Positions 37,085-45,986 of a stretch of DNA of 64,000 nucleotides are shown here, one piece after another. A program made the position numbers and the translations under genes. The notes below the pieces were generated by a model, which was not told the DNA's origin, did not search any database, and worked only from the letters and a program-made list of their open reading frames with translations. The stretch is from Ensifer adhaerens (lineage in GTDB: Bacteria > Pseudomonadota > Alphaproteobacteria > Rhizobiales > Rhizobiaceae), in the NCBI RefSeq assembly GCF_000697965.2, contig NZ_CP015880.1:3553001-3617000 (forward strand). The letters are read 5' to 3'. The number at the start of each line of letters is the position of its first letter. Position 1 is the first letter of the stretch.

Positions 37085-37978
37085 TCAGCCCACCTGCTCG
37101 GTGATCCACTCGCGAAACGCCAGGCTGATCGGGTTTTCTAGCTTGCCCTCGGGCACGGCGAGGTAATAGCTGTTTTCCGTCTGCATCGGCCGGTCGAGCA
37201 CGATCTGCAGCGTGCCGGCGGCAATTTCCTGCTCGATCAGGTAGCGTGGCAAAAGAGCAAAGCCGAGCCCGGCGGTCGCCGCCTCGATCACCATGGAAAA
37301 CTGATCGAAACGGTTGCCGCGATAAGCGCCGCGCCCGTCCATGTCGTTGGCCTCGAACCATTGCGCCCAGAGTTTTGGCCTTGTGGCGAGATGGAGCATC
37401 GGCCCCGTGACGATATCTTCAGGGGAGGCAACCGGATGGGTTGCCAGCATGGCGGGACTTGCGGCGGGCACGATGATCTCACTGCAGAGATAACTGCAGG
37501 TCGCGCGCGCCCAGACCGGCTGCCCGTAATGGATAGCCAGATCGAAATTCTGCTCCTCGAAATCGAACGGCGCAGAGCGCGAGGCGATGTTGATCACCGT
37601 GTCCGGATGGCGCTTGAGGAAATCGGGAAGACGCGGTACCAGCCAGCGGCTGCCGAAAGTCGGCAATGACGCGATCGAGAGCGTTGAATCCGCCCTGGCA
37701 GACGCCATCGCCCGCACCATCAGTTCCTCGGTCTGGTTGAGCAGGCGACGCACCTCCGGCAGAAACTTCTGCCCGGCATCCGACAGGATCACCCGCTGAC
37801 GCACGCGCTCGAACAAGAGCACCCCGAGCTGGTTTTCGAGATCCTTGATCTGGCGACTGACGGCGCTCTGCGTGAGGTTCAACTCGGCTGCGGCCTGCGT
37901 GAAGCTGCCGTGTCGCGCCGCGCATTCGAACGCCTGCAGCGTCGTCACGTCGGGAACCAGTCTTCGGCTCAACTTCAT
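37085..37978 (-). CDS. LysR-family regulator, GcvA-like
   Basis: 297 residues: an N-terminal winged helix-turn-helix (about 10-68, FTQAAAELNLTQSAVSRQIKDLE) and a periplasmic-binding-like effector domain. It is divergent from hglS with a 113-base intergenic region that must contain both promoters, so it is the likely regulator of the hglS-amaB-aatB operon; the effector is then probably a lysine-catabolic intermediate such as 2-aminoadipate. The regulatory link is inferred from position. Confidence 0.9.
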   Translation of the reverse strand: MKLSRRLVPDVTTLQAFECAARHGSFTQAAAELNLTQSAVSRQIKDLENQLGVLLFERVRQRVILSDAGQKFLPEVRRLLNQTEELMVRAMASARADSTLSIASLPTFGSRWLVPRLPDFLKRHPDTVINIASRSAPFDFEEQNFDLAIHYGQPVWARATCSYLCSEIIVPAASPAMLATHPVASPEDIVTGPMLHLATRPKLWAQWFEANDMDGRGAYRGNRFDQFSMVIEAATAGLGFALLPRYLIEQEIAAGTLQIVLDRPMQTENSYYLAVPEGKLENPISLAFREWITEQVG

Positions 37979-38091
37979 TCCGCCCTCGCATCAACATAGT
38001 CAGAAGCAACGCGATCAATGGCCAGTTCGATCGGATATGATCCGAAATGAGAATGACCTTGTCCTTCACCCATAGCGCGAGGCGAGCCCCA

Positions 38092-39492
38092 GTGAAAGAG
38101 AATAGTTTCGTATCCGCCGACGACATCCGCTCGGCCTTTTCCGCAGCCATGTCGGTCATGTACCGCGAAGAGGTGCCGGCCTACGGCACGCTGATGGAGC
38201 TGGTCGCCAAGGTCAACGACGATACGCTCGCCGCCGACCCCAAGCTGAAGGAGCGCCTCGACGCGACGGACTCGCTCGACCGCATCTCCGAGGAGCGCCA
38301 CGGCGCGATTCGGCTCGGCACCCCCGCCGAACTCGCTATGATGCGCCGCGTCTTCGCCGTCATGGGCATGTACCCGGTCGGCTACTACGATCTCTCGACC
38401 GCTGGCGTTCCCGTGCATTCGACCGCCTTCCGCCCGGTCGGCGACGCCGCGTTGAAGCGTAATCCGTTCCGCGTCTTCACCTCGCTGCTCCGTCTCGACC
38501 TCATCGCCGATGAAACGCTGCGTGCCGAAGCCGAAGTTATTCTGGCCGCGCGCCAGATCTTCACCGCCGGCGCCGTCGAACTCACGGAAAAGGCCGAGCG
38601 CGACGGCGGTCTCGACAAGGTGGATGCAGAGCGCTTCGTCTCGGAAGTGCTCGAAACATTTCGTTGGCACGACAAGGCCAATGTCAGCCCCGACATGTAC
38701 AAGCGCCTGCATGACGCCCATCGCCTGATCGCCGACGTCGTCTCCTTCAAGGGCCCACACATCAACCACCTGACGCCGCGCACGCTCGACATCGACAAGG
38801 TGCAGGCGCTGATGCCGGAATACGCGATTGCCCCGAAGGCCGTCGTCGAGGGCCCGCCGACCCGCAAGTGCCCGATCCTGTTGCGCCAGACCTCGTTCAA
38901 GGCGCTCGAAGAGCCGGTTTCCTTCAAGGATGCCGACGGCACCTGGAAGGAAGGCTCGCACACCGCCCGCTTCGGCGAGATCGAACAGCGCGGCATCGCG
39001 CTGACACCCAAGGGCCGCGCGCTTTACGACGAACTGCTCGACGCCTCGCGCAAGATCGTCCGCCCGGCGGCCGACGGTTCCAACGCGCGCGAATACGAAG
39101 CGGCACTTGCCGGGGCTTTCGAGCCTTTCCCGGACACCTGGGCAGGCATCCGCGAAGCCGGGCTCGGCTACTTCAGCTATTCGCTGACGGAAAAAGGCCG
39201 CAAGGCCGGCGTCTCCAGCAAGCACGACATCGAAGCGTTGATCGCCGCTGGCCTCGTCCAGTTCGACGCGATCGTCTATGAAGACTTCCTGCCGGTCAGC
39301 GCCGCTGGCATCTTCCAGTCGAACCTCGGCGACGGGGCGCAGCAGGATTTCGTCGCCAGCCCGAACCAGAAGCGCTTCGAGGCCGATCTCGGTGCGACCG
39401 TGCTCAACGAGTTCGATCACTATGCCGGTATCGAGCAGGCTTCGATCGAAAGCTGCATTCAGGCCTTGACCGGCGCCATCGCTGCGGAATGA
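38092..39492 (+). CDS. hglS: 2-oxoadipate dioxygenase/decarboxylase (DUF1338)
   Basis: Fe(II) enzyme that converts 2-oxoadipate to D-2-hydroxyglutarate in bacterial lysine catabolism. 466 residues from a GTG at 38092 with GAGG upstream. With that start, His70 and Arg74 (EERHGAIR) and His226 (GPHINH) fall at the positions I recall for metal and substrate residues of the Pseudomonas putida enzyme, and the third ligand would be Glu296 in RFGEIEQRG, close to the published Glu294. An upstream ATG at 38047 would extend into the promoter region. First gene of a four-gene run. Confidence 0.9.
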   Translation: MKENSFVSADDIRSAFSAAMSVMYREEVPAYGTLMELVAKVNDDTLAADPKLKERLDATDSLDRISEERHGAIRLGTPAELAMMRRVFAVMGMYPVGYYDLSTAGVPVHSTAFRPVGDAALKRNPFRVFTSLLRLDLIADETLRAEAEVILAARQIFTAGAVELTEKAERDGGLDKVDAERFVSEVLETFRWHDKANVSPDMYKRLHDAHRLIADVVSFKGPHINHLTPRTLDIDKVQALMPEYAIAPKAVVEGPPTRKCPILLRQTSFKALEEPVSFKDADGTWKEGSHTARFGEIEQRGIALTPKGRALYDELLDASRKIVRPAADGSNAREYEAALAGAFEPFPDTWAGIREAGLGYFSYSLTEKGRKAGVSSKHDIEALIAAGLVQFDAIVYEDFLPVSAAGIFQSNLGDGAQQDFVASPNQKRFEADLGATVLNEFDHYAGIEQASIESCIQALTGAIAAE

Positions 39493-39502
39493 TGCTTCCC
39501 TG

Positions 39503-40924
39503 ATGATCGACCAACTGCACATCGACGCGCTCACCGACATCCTTGGAGACAAGGGTGTCGTCACGCGTCCGGAAGACCTGGAAGCCTACGAGACCGGCGC
39601 GCGCTATGATCGCGGCCGGACGCCGCTCGTGCTGCGGCCGGCGACGACCGAAGAGGTTTCCGCCGCTGTCGCCTATTGCGTCACCAACGGCATCGCGCTG
39701 ATCCCGCAGTCCGGCAACACCGGCCTCGTCTCCGGCTCGACGCCGGATCAGTCGGGCGACGAAGCCATCCTCAGCCTCGACCGGCTGGCAAAACGCTTCG
39801 AACTCGACCTCGACAACCGCTCGGTTCGGCTCGACGCCGGCTTCCGGCTGTCCGATCTCAACCGGCGGCTGGAAGAGCACGGCCTGTTCTTCCCGATCGA
39901 TCTCGGCGCCGACCCGCGCATCGGCGGCATGATCGCCACCAATACCGGCGGCTCACGCTTCCTAAAATACGGCGACGTGCGCCGAAACACGCTCGGCCTC
40001 AAGGTGGTGCTGGCCGACGCGGACGGCACCGTGCTCGACCTGCAATGCGACTTGCGCAAGAACAACACCGGCGTTGACTGGAAGCAGATCTTCGTCGGCA
40101 CCTCGGGCGCCTTCGGCATCGTCACCGAATGCGTGCTCAACCTCGAGCGCCTGCCGCAGCAGACGGCAACGGCACTGCTGGTTCCGGCGAGCGGCGCCCA
40201 TGTGATGCCGCTGCTGCGCGCCATGGAAGAACGCCTCGGCGCCTACCTTTCGGCCTTCGAGGGCATGTCGAGCAATGCCGTCAAGGCAGCCTTTGCCCAC
40301 GTGCCGTCGCTGAAAAACCCGTTCCAGGCTGGCCAAGTCCCCGACTACGTCATTCTCGCCGAGATCAGCCGCACCTGGGCACCGCGCGAAGGCGAACAGT
40401 CGCTCGACGCCGTGCTGGAAACGGCGCTGGCCGAAATCTGGGAGATGGAGGAGGCACCGCTCGCCGACGCCTTCGTCGGTCCGCCGCACGAAATCTGGGC
40501 GCTACGCCACGCGCTGTCTGAGGGCGTCAAGCACCTGGGCAAGCTGATCGCCTTCGATGTCTCCTTCCGCCGGGGTGACATCATGGCCTTCTGCGACCAT
40601 ATGAAGGCCGAAATGCCCTCGAAATTCCCCGACGTGACCGTCTGCGATTTCGGCCATATCGGCGACGGCGGCGTGCACTTCAACCTCGTCGTGCCGAAGA
40701 ACAGCGATCTTCTCAAGGACGAGACTTTCGAACCCCGGCTACGCGAATGGGTTTTCGCCGTCGCCGTCGAGGAATATCACGGCAGCTTCAGCGCGGAACA
40801 TGCGATCGGCCGCCGCAATCAGGCCTATTACGACTTTTATACACCAGACAAACTCAAGGACATGGCCGCGGGCCTGAAGACGCTGACCTCGCCGGGAAAG
40901 CTCGGCAGTGTGCGTTTCGGATAG
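39503..40924 (+). CDS. FAD-linked D-2-hydroxyglutarate dehydrogenase
   Basis: 473 residues of the FAD-linked oxidase family: an N-terminal PCMH FAD-binding domain (RPATTEEVSAAVAYC, then PQSGNTGLVSGS) and a C-terminal oxidase domain with the HIGDGGVHFN metal-site motif and SAEHAIGRRN. Relatives oxidise D-2-hydroxyglutarate or D-lactate. It begins 10 bases after hglS, whose product is D-2-hydroxyglutarate, so 2-oxoglutarate is the expected product here. The context makes this assignment stronger than sequence alone would. Confidence 0.87.
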   Translation: MIDQLHIDALTDILGDKGVVTRPEDLEAYETGARYDRGRTPLVLRPATTEEVSAAVAYCVTNGIALIPQSGNTGLVSGSTPDQSGDEAILSLDRLAKRFELDLDNRSVRLDAGFRLSDLNRRLEEHGLFFPIDLGADPRIGGMIATNTGGSRFLKYGDVRRNTLGLKVVLADADGTVLDLQCDLRKNNTGVDWKQIFVGTSGAFGIVTECVLNLERLPQQTATALLVPASGAHVMPLLRAMEERLGAYLSAFEGMSSNAVKAAFAHVPSLKNPFQAGQVPDYVILAEISRTWAPREGEQSLDAVLETALAEIWEMEEAPLADAFVGPPHEIWALRHALSEGVKHLGKLIAFDVSFRRGDIMAFCDHMKAEMPSKFPDVTVCDFGHIGDGGVHFNLVVPKNSDLLKDETFEPRLREWVFAVAVEEYHGSFSAEHAIGRRNQAYYDFYTPDKLKDMAAGLKTLTSPGKLGSVRFG

Positions 40925-41013
40925 GCCAGAGCGGAATGAGGAAAGTGTGTGCGGTCTTCCGCCGACATTTCGCTCCAACGAATGATCTAAACCAATAAAA
41001 CGGGAGTCAGACC

Positions 41014-42546
41014 ATGAACATCGCAACCAAGAAAGTCGACGTGACCAAGGAAGCCGCGGCGCTTCTCGAAAAGATGGGCGTCGCCAAGGAACTCTACACC
41101 GGCGGCGACATGCCGTCCTATAGCCCGGTCACCGGCGAGAAGATCGCGGCCCTCAAGACGGTTTCGGCCGCTGAAGCCGCCGCCAAGATCGACCAGGCGC
41201 ATGAAGCCTTCAAGGCCTGGCGCCTGGTTCCCGCCCCGAAGCGCGGCGAACTGATCCGCCTGCTCGGCGAAGAACTGCGCGCCTTCAAGGCAGACCTCGG
41301 CCGCCTGGTTTCGATCGAAGCCGGCAAGATCACCTCCGAAGGCCTCGGCGAAGTGCAGGAAATGATCGACATCTGCGATTTCGCAGTCGGCCTTTCCCGC
41401 CAGCTCTATGGCCTGACGATCGCCACCGAGCGTCCCGGCCACCGCATGATGGAAACCTGGCACCCGCTTGGTGTCGTCGGCGTCATCTCCGCCTTCAACT
41501 TCCCGGTCGCCGTCTGGTCGTGGAACACCGCACTGGCGCTCGTCTGCGGCAACTCCGTCGTCTGGAAGCCGTCGGAAAAGACCCCGCTCACGGCGCTTGC
41601 CTCGCAGGCGATCTTCGAGCGCGCGCTCGCCCGCTTTGGCGATGCGCCGGAAGGCCTGTCGCAGGTCCTGATCGGTGACCGCACCGTCGGTGAAGTTCTC
41701 GTCGACAACCCCAAGGTTCCGCTCGTATCGGCCACCGGCTCGACCCGCATGGGCCGCGACGTCGGTCCGCGCCTCGCCAAGCGCTTTGCCCGCGCCATCC
41801 TCGAGCTCGGCGGCAACAATGCCGGCATCGTCTGCCCGTCGGCCGATCTCGACATGGCGCTGCGCGCCATCGCCTTCGGCGCCATGGGCACCGCCGGCCA
41901 GCGTTGCACCACCATGCGCCGCCTGTTCGTGCATGAAAGCGTCTACGACCAGCTCGTTCCGCGCCTGAAGAAGGCCTACGGTTCGGTCTCTGTCGGTAAC
42001 CCGCTCGAAACCACCGCCCTCGTCGGCCCGCTCGTCGACAAGGCTGCCTTCGACGGCATGCAGAAGGCAATCGCCGAAGCCAAGTCGCATGGCGGCACCG
42101 TCACTGGCGGCGAGCGCGTCGAGCTCGGTTATGACAACGGCTACTACGCCAAGCCCGCTCTCGTCGAAATGCCCAAGCAGGCCGGACCGGTTCTCGAAGA
42201 AACCTTCGCGCCGATCCTCTACGTCATGAAGTACAGCGACTTCGACGCCGTCGTTGCCGACCACAATGCGGTCGCAGCCGGCCTGTCGTCCTCGATCTTC
42301 ACCCGCGACATGCAGGAATCCGAGCGCTTCCTCGCCGTCGATGGCTCGGATTGCGGTATCGCCAACGTCAACATCGGCACCTCGGGCGCCGAAATCGGTG
42401 GCGCCTTCGGCGGTGAGAAGGAAACCGGCGGCGGCCGCGAATCCGGTTCGGACTCGTGGAAGGCCTACATGCGCCGCGCCACCAACACGGTGAACTATTC
42501 GAAGGCCCTGCCGCTGGCGCAGGGCGTGTCGTTCGACATCGAATAA
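41014..42546 (+). CDS. amaB: 2-aminoadipate semialdehyde dehydrogenase (ALDH7 type)
   Basis: 510-residue aldehyde dehydrogenase of the antiquitin (ALDH7) family, oxidising L-2-aminoadipate-6-semialdehyde to L-2-aminoadipate with NAD. Catalytic Cys298 lies in GQRCTTMRR and the general-base Glu in LELGGNNAG; ISAFNFPVAVWSWN is typical of ALDH7. GGGAG precedes the ATG. It sits between the D-2-hydroxyglutarate dehydrogenase and the aminotransferase, completing a 2-aminoadipate route. Confidence 0.9.
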   Translation: MNIATKKVDVTKEAAALLEKMGVAKELYTGGDMPSYSPVTGEKIAALKTVSAAEAAAKIDQAHEAFKAWRLVPAPKRGELIRLLGEELRAFKADLGRLVSIEAGKITSEGLGEVQEMIDICDFAVGLSRQLYGLTIATERPGHRMMETWHPLGVVGVISAFNFPVAVWSWNTALALVCGNSVVWKPSEKTPLTALASQAIFERALARFGDAPEGLSQVLIGDRTVGEVLVDNPKVPLVSATGSTRMGRDVGPRLAKRFARAILELGGNNAGIVCPSADLDMALRAIAFGAMGTAGQRCTTMRRLFVHESVYDQLVPRLKKAYGSVSVGNPLETTALVGPLVDKAAFDGMQKAIAEAKSHGGTVTGGERVELGYDNGYYAKPALVEMPKQAGPVLEETFAPILYVMKYSDFDAVVADHNAVAAGLSSSIFTRDMQESERFLAVDGSDCGIANVNIGTSGAEIGGAFGGEKETGGGRESGSDSWKAYMRRATNTVNYSKALPLAQGVSFDIE

Positions 42547-42572
42547 TCGGCGCACCCAGGTAGGTAGAGACC

Positions 42573-43805
42573 ATGACCATCAACGCAACGGTCAAGGAGG
42601 CGGGCTTTGAGCCCGCCTCGCGGATCTCCTCGATCGGGGTGTCCGAAATCCTGAAGATCGGCGCTCGCGCGCAAGCGATGAAGCGCGAAGGCAAGCCGGT
42701 CATCATCCTCGGTGCGGGCGAACCGGATTTCGACACGCCCGACTTCGTCAAGGACGCCGCCTGCGAGGCGATCAAGCGCGGTGACACCAAGTACACCGCC
42801 CTCGACGGCACGCCGGAACTGAAGAAGGCGATCCGCGAAAAGTTCCAGCGTGAAAACGGCCTTGCCTACGAGCAGGACGAGATCACGGTTTCGACCGGCG
42901 CCAAGCAGATCCTGTTCAACGCCATGATGGCGTCGATCAATCCGGGCGACGAGGTGGTCATCCCGACGCCCTACTGGACCTCCTATTCGGATATCGTCCA
43001 GATCTGCGAAGGCAAGCCGGTTCTGATCCCCTGCGACGCCTCCTCCGGCTTCCGGCTGACCGCCGACAAGCTCGAGGCCGCAATCACGCCGAAGACGCGC
43101 TGGGTGCTTTTGAACTCGCCTTCGAACCCGTCGGGTGCCGCCTACAGCGCGAGCGACTACCGGCCGCTGCTCGACGTGCTCCTCAAGCATCCGCATGTGT
43201 GGCTGCTGGTCGACGACATGTACGAGCACATCGTCTATGACGGCTTCCGCTTCGTCACCCCGGCCCAGCTCGAGCCCCGCCTCAAGGACCGCACGCTCAC
43301 GGTCAACGGCGTCTCCAAGGCCTATGCCATGACCGGCTGGCGCATCGGCTATGCCGGCGGTCCGCGCGACCTGATCAAGGCGATGGCTGTTGTCCAGAGC
43401 CAGGCGACCTCCTGCCCCTCCTCCGTCAGCCAGGCCGCTTCGGTTGCCGCGCTGACTGGTCCGCAGGAGTTCCTGAAGGAACGGACCGCCAGCTTCCAGC
43501 GCCGCCGCGATCTCGTCGTTACCGGCCTCAATGCCATCGACGGCCTCGATTGCCGCGTCCCGGAAGGTGCCTTCTACACCTTCTCCGGCTGCGCCGGCAT
43601 GCTCGGCAAGGTCACGCCCTCGGGCAAGGCAATCGCAACGGATACGGACTTCTGCGCCTACCTCCTCGACGACGCCCACGTCGCCGTTGTTCCGGGCTCG
43701 GCCTTCGGTCTCTCGCCGTTCTTCCGCATTTCCTATGCGACCTCGGAAGCGGAACTGAAGGAAGCGCTCAAACGCATCGCCGACGCCTGCGCTCGGCTTT
43801 CTTGA
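42573..43805 (+). CDS. aatB: Class I aminotransferase (AatB type), probable 2-aminoadipate aminotransferase
   Basis: 410-residue PLP aminotransferase matching the S. meliloti AatB aspartate aminotransferase as I recall it (same N-terminus and length). Schiff-base Lys249 lies in VNGVSKAYAMTGWRIGY; NSPSNPSG is the substrate-carboxylate region. It starts 26 bases after amaB. Linkage to amaB and hglS suggests it converts L-2-aminoadipate to 2-oxoadipate in vivo, though aspartate activity is likely too. The operon ends at a GC-rich hairpin. Confidence 0.88.
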   Translation: MTINATVKEAGFEPASRISSIGVSEILKIGARAQAMKREGKPVIILGAGEPDFDTPDFVKDAACEAIKRGDTKYTALDGTPELKKAIREKFQRENGLAYEQDEITVSTGAKQILFNAMMASINPGDEVVIPTPYWTSYSDIVQICEGKPVLIPCDASSGFRLTADKLEAAITPKTRWVLLNSPSNPSGAAYSASDYRPLLDVLLKHPHVWLLVDDMYEHIVYDGFRFVTPAQLEPRLKDRTLTVNGVSKAYAMTGWRIGYAGGPRDLIKAMAVVQSQATSCPSSVSQAASVAALTGPQEFLKERTASFQRRRDLVVTGLNAIDGLDCRVPEGAFYTFSGCAGMLGKVTPSGKAIATDTDFCAYLLDDAHVAVVPGSAFGLSPFFRISYATSEAELKEALKRIADACARLS

Positions 43806-43812
43806 CGAACTC

Positions 43813-43836
43813 CGGACGGCGCCGAGGCGCCGTCCG
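43813..43836. terminator. Convergent terminator hairpin
   Basis: 11-bp perfect inverted repeat CGGACGGCGCC/GGCGCCGTCCG separated by GA, between the aatB stop and the XRE regulator stop. No T-tract on either side. Confidence 0.6.
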
Positions 43837-43839
43837 CTC

Positions 43840-44388
43840 CTAGAACGTCGGCGGCGTACAGGCGCTGATCACTTCGCAAGGCACCGGCCCAACGCAGCGG
43901 AAACGATGCGGCCGCCGGCTTTCAAAATAATAGGCATCCCCCGGTCCCAGGATCCGCCGCTCATCGTCGACGGTGACCTCGATGCGGCCCGACAATACGA
44001 TGCCCCCTTCCTCGCCGTCATGCACCAGCGGCACTTTCCCGGTATCGGCGCCCGGCTGATAGACCTCTTTCAGGATCTGCAGGCTGCGGCCGAAGAGGTT
44101 TTCGCCGATCTGGCGATACGAAATCGGCCCCTTGCCGATCTCGACCAGTTCCTCCGCCGCATAGAACGCCTTGCGCGGTCGTTCCGGCTCGAAGGAGAAG
44201 AATTCCGCAAGCCCGATTGGAATGCCGTCGAGAATACGCTTCAGCGCACCGACGGAAGGATTGGAGGCGTTCGACTCGATCAGCGAGATCGTCGAATTGG
44301 TGACGCCGGCGCGCTTGGCCAGTTCGCGCTGCGACAGATTGTGCATCAGGCGGAGATGACGAAGCCGGCTTCCGATATCGACGGTCAT
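43840..44388 (-). CDS. XRE-cupin transcriptional regulator (PuuR-like)
   Basis: 182 residues: an N-terminal XRE helix-turn-helix (about 6-60, SQRELAKRAGVTNSTISLIE) and a C-terminal cupin domain (about 105-178). This layout is that of PuuR and related regulators of polyamine or amino-acid catabolism. It is divergent from the omega-amino-acid aminotransferase gene, its probable target. An inverted repeat is in the shared promoter region. Confidence 0.9.
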   Translation of the reverse strand: MTVDIGSRLRHLRLMHNLSQRELAKRAGVTNSTISLIESNASNPSVGALKRILDGIPIGLAEFFSFEPERPRKAFYAAEELVEIGKGPISYRQIGENLFGRSLQILKEVYQPGADTGKVPLVHDGEEGGIVLSGRIEVTVDDERRILGPGDAYYFESRRPHRFRCVGPVPCEVISACTPPTF

Positions 44389-44423
44389 ATGATCCGAACC
44401 CTTGGTGTTCAGGTTGTTCGAAA

Positions 44424-44439
44424 TAGCGCAAACACGCTA
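44424..44439. promoter_or_regulatory. Inverted repeat TAGCG-N6-CGCTA, candidate XRE-cupin operator
   Basis: Perfect 5-bp inverted repeat with a 6-base spacer, 36 bases upstream of the regulator start and 99 bases upstream of the aminotransferase start. Role inferred from position. Confidence 0.45.
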
Positions 44440-44537
44440 CAACGGTACAATAAATTTCAATGACTTAACTGACAGCAGAAAAGGACTTGTTTGGCAAATC
44501 AAATCATGGCGTCAATCGCCGAACTCAGGAGGATGCC

Positions 44538-45875
44538 ATGAACCAGCACACCAAACCCAACGCCCCCGTTCTCGACAGCTATTGGATGCCGTTTACCGCC
44601 AACCGGCAGTTCAAGCAGGCTCCGCGCCTGCTCGCGTCCGCCGAGGGCATGCACTACACCAGCACCGACGGCCGCACGATCCTCGACGGCACTGCCGGGC
44701 TCTGGTGCGTCAACGCTGGCCATGGCCGCCGTCAGATCGCGTCTGCCGTCGAGCGCCAGCTGTCGACGATGGATTTTGCGCCCTCGTTCCAGATGGGCCA
44801 TCCGATTGCCTTCGATTTTGCCGAGCGCCTCGCCGAAATCGCGCCGGGTCCGGAAGGCCAGAAGCTCGACCGCGTCTTCTTCACCGGTTCGGGTTCTGAA
44901 TCGGTCGACACGGCCCTGAAGATGGCGATCGCCTATCAGCGCGCGATCGGCCAGGGCACCCGCACGCGCCTGATCGGCCGAGAACGCGGCTATCACGGTG
45001 TCGGCTTCGGCGGCATTTCGGTCGGTGGCATCCTCAACAACCGCCGCGTCTTCCCGCAGCTTCCTGGCTCCGACCACCTGCGCCACACGCATGACCCCGC
45101 GAAGAACGCCTTCGTCAAGGGCCAGCCGGAACACGGCGCCGAGCTTGCCGACGATCTCGAGCGGCTGGTGGCGCTGCATGGCGCCGAAACCATCGCCGCC
45201 TGCATCGTCGAGCCGGTCGCCGGCTCAACCGGCGTGCTGATCCCGCCGAAGGGATATCTTGAGCGTCTGCGCGCCATCTGCGACAAGCACGGCATCCTGT
45301 TGATCTTCGACGAAGTCATCACCGGCTTCGGACGCCTCGGCGCCGCCTTTGCCACCGACTTCTTCGGTGTAACCCCGGATATGGTGACGGCGGCCAAGGG
45401 TCTCACCAACGGTGCGATCCCGATGGGCGCGGTCTTTGCCAGCCGCAAGGTGCATGACGCGCTGATGCATGGGCCCGAAAACGCGATCGAGCTCTTCCAC
45501 GGCTACACCTATTCCGGCCATCCGGCCGCCTGCGCTGCCGGTATCGCCACGCTCGACATCTACCGCGACGAGGGCCTCATGACCCGCGCCGTCGAGCTGC
45601 AGGACGCCTGGCACGACGCCATGCACTCGCTGAAGGGCCTGCCTCATGTCATCGACATCCGCACGATCGGCCTGATCGCCGGCATCGAGTTGCAGTCGCG
45701 CGACGGCGCAATCGGCGCCCGCGCCTACGACGTCTTCGTCGATTGCTTCGAGAAGGGCCTGCTGATCCGCGTCACCGGCGACATCATAGCCTTCTCGCCG
45801 CCACTGATCGCCGAAGAGAAACATTTTGGCGAGATCGTCTCGATCCTCGGCGATGCGCTGAAGCGCGCCAAGTAA
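44538..45875 (+). CDS. Omega-amino acid:pyruvate aminotransferase
   Basis: 445-residue class III PLP aminotransferase, of the beta-alanine:pyruvate transaminase type. The N-terminal DSYWMPFTANRQFK and the SGSESVDTALK segment are characteristic; Lys287 in AAKGLTNG binds PLP and LIFDEVITGFGR carries the PLP-contacting Asp. A textbook ribosome site AGGAGG precedes the ATG at 44538. It could act on beta-alanine, GABA, putrescine-derived amines or lysine-derived omega-amines. Controlled probably by the divergent XRE-cupin regulator. Confidence 0.9.
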   Translation: MNQHTKPNAPVLDSYWMPFTANRQFKQAPRLLASAEGMHYTSTDGRTILDGTAGLWCVNAGHGRRQIASAVERQLSTMDFAPSFQMGHPIAFDFAERLAEIAPGPEGQKLDRVFFTGSGSESVDTALKMAIAYQRAIGQGTRTRLIGRERGYHGVGFGGISVGGILNNRRVFPQLPGSDHLRHTHDPAKNAFVKGQPEHGAELADDLERLVALHGAETIAACIVEPVAGSTGVLIPPKGYLERLRAICDKHGILLIFDEVITGFGRLGAAFATDFFGVTPDMVTAAKGLTNGAIPMGAVFASRKVHDALMHGPENAIELFHGYTYSGHPAACAAGIATLDIYRDEGLMTRAVELQDAWHDAMHSLKGLPHVIDIRTIGLIAGIELQSRDGAIGARAYDVFVDCFEKGLLIRVTGDIIAFSPPLIAEEKHFGEIVSILGDALKRAK

Positions 45876-45900
45876 GCCCAAGCGACGCACGACAAGGCAA

Positions 45901-45931
45901 CGCCGCCGCCGAAGATCTCGGCGGCGGCGTC
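45901..45931. terminator. Strong convergent hairpin
   Basis: 13-bp perfect stem ACGCCGCCGCCGA/TCGGCGGCGGCGT with a 5-base loop, between the aminotransferase stop and the glycerate kinase stop. Confidence 0.75.
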
Positions 45932-45986
45932 TGCATTTCGATTGCACACCTGAATCCGGCTAACGTCTCTACGCGCGAGGCGCGTC

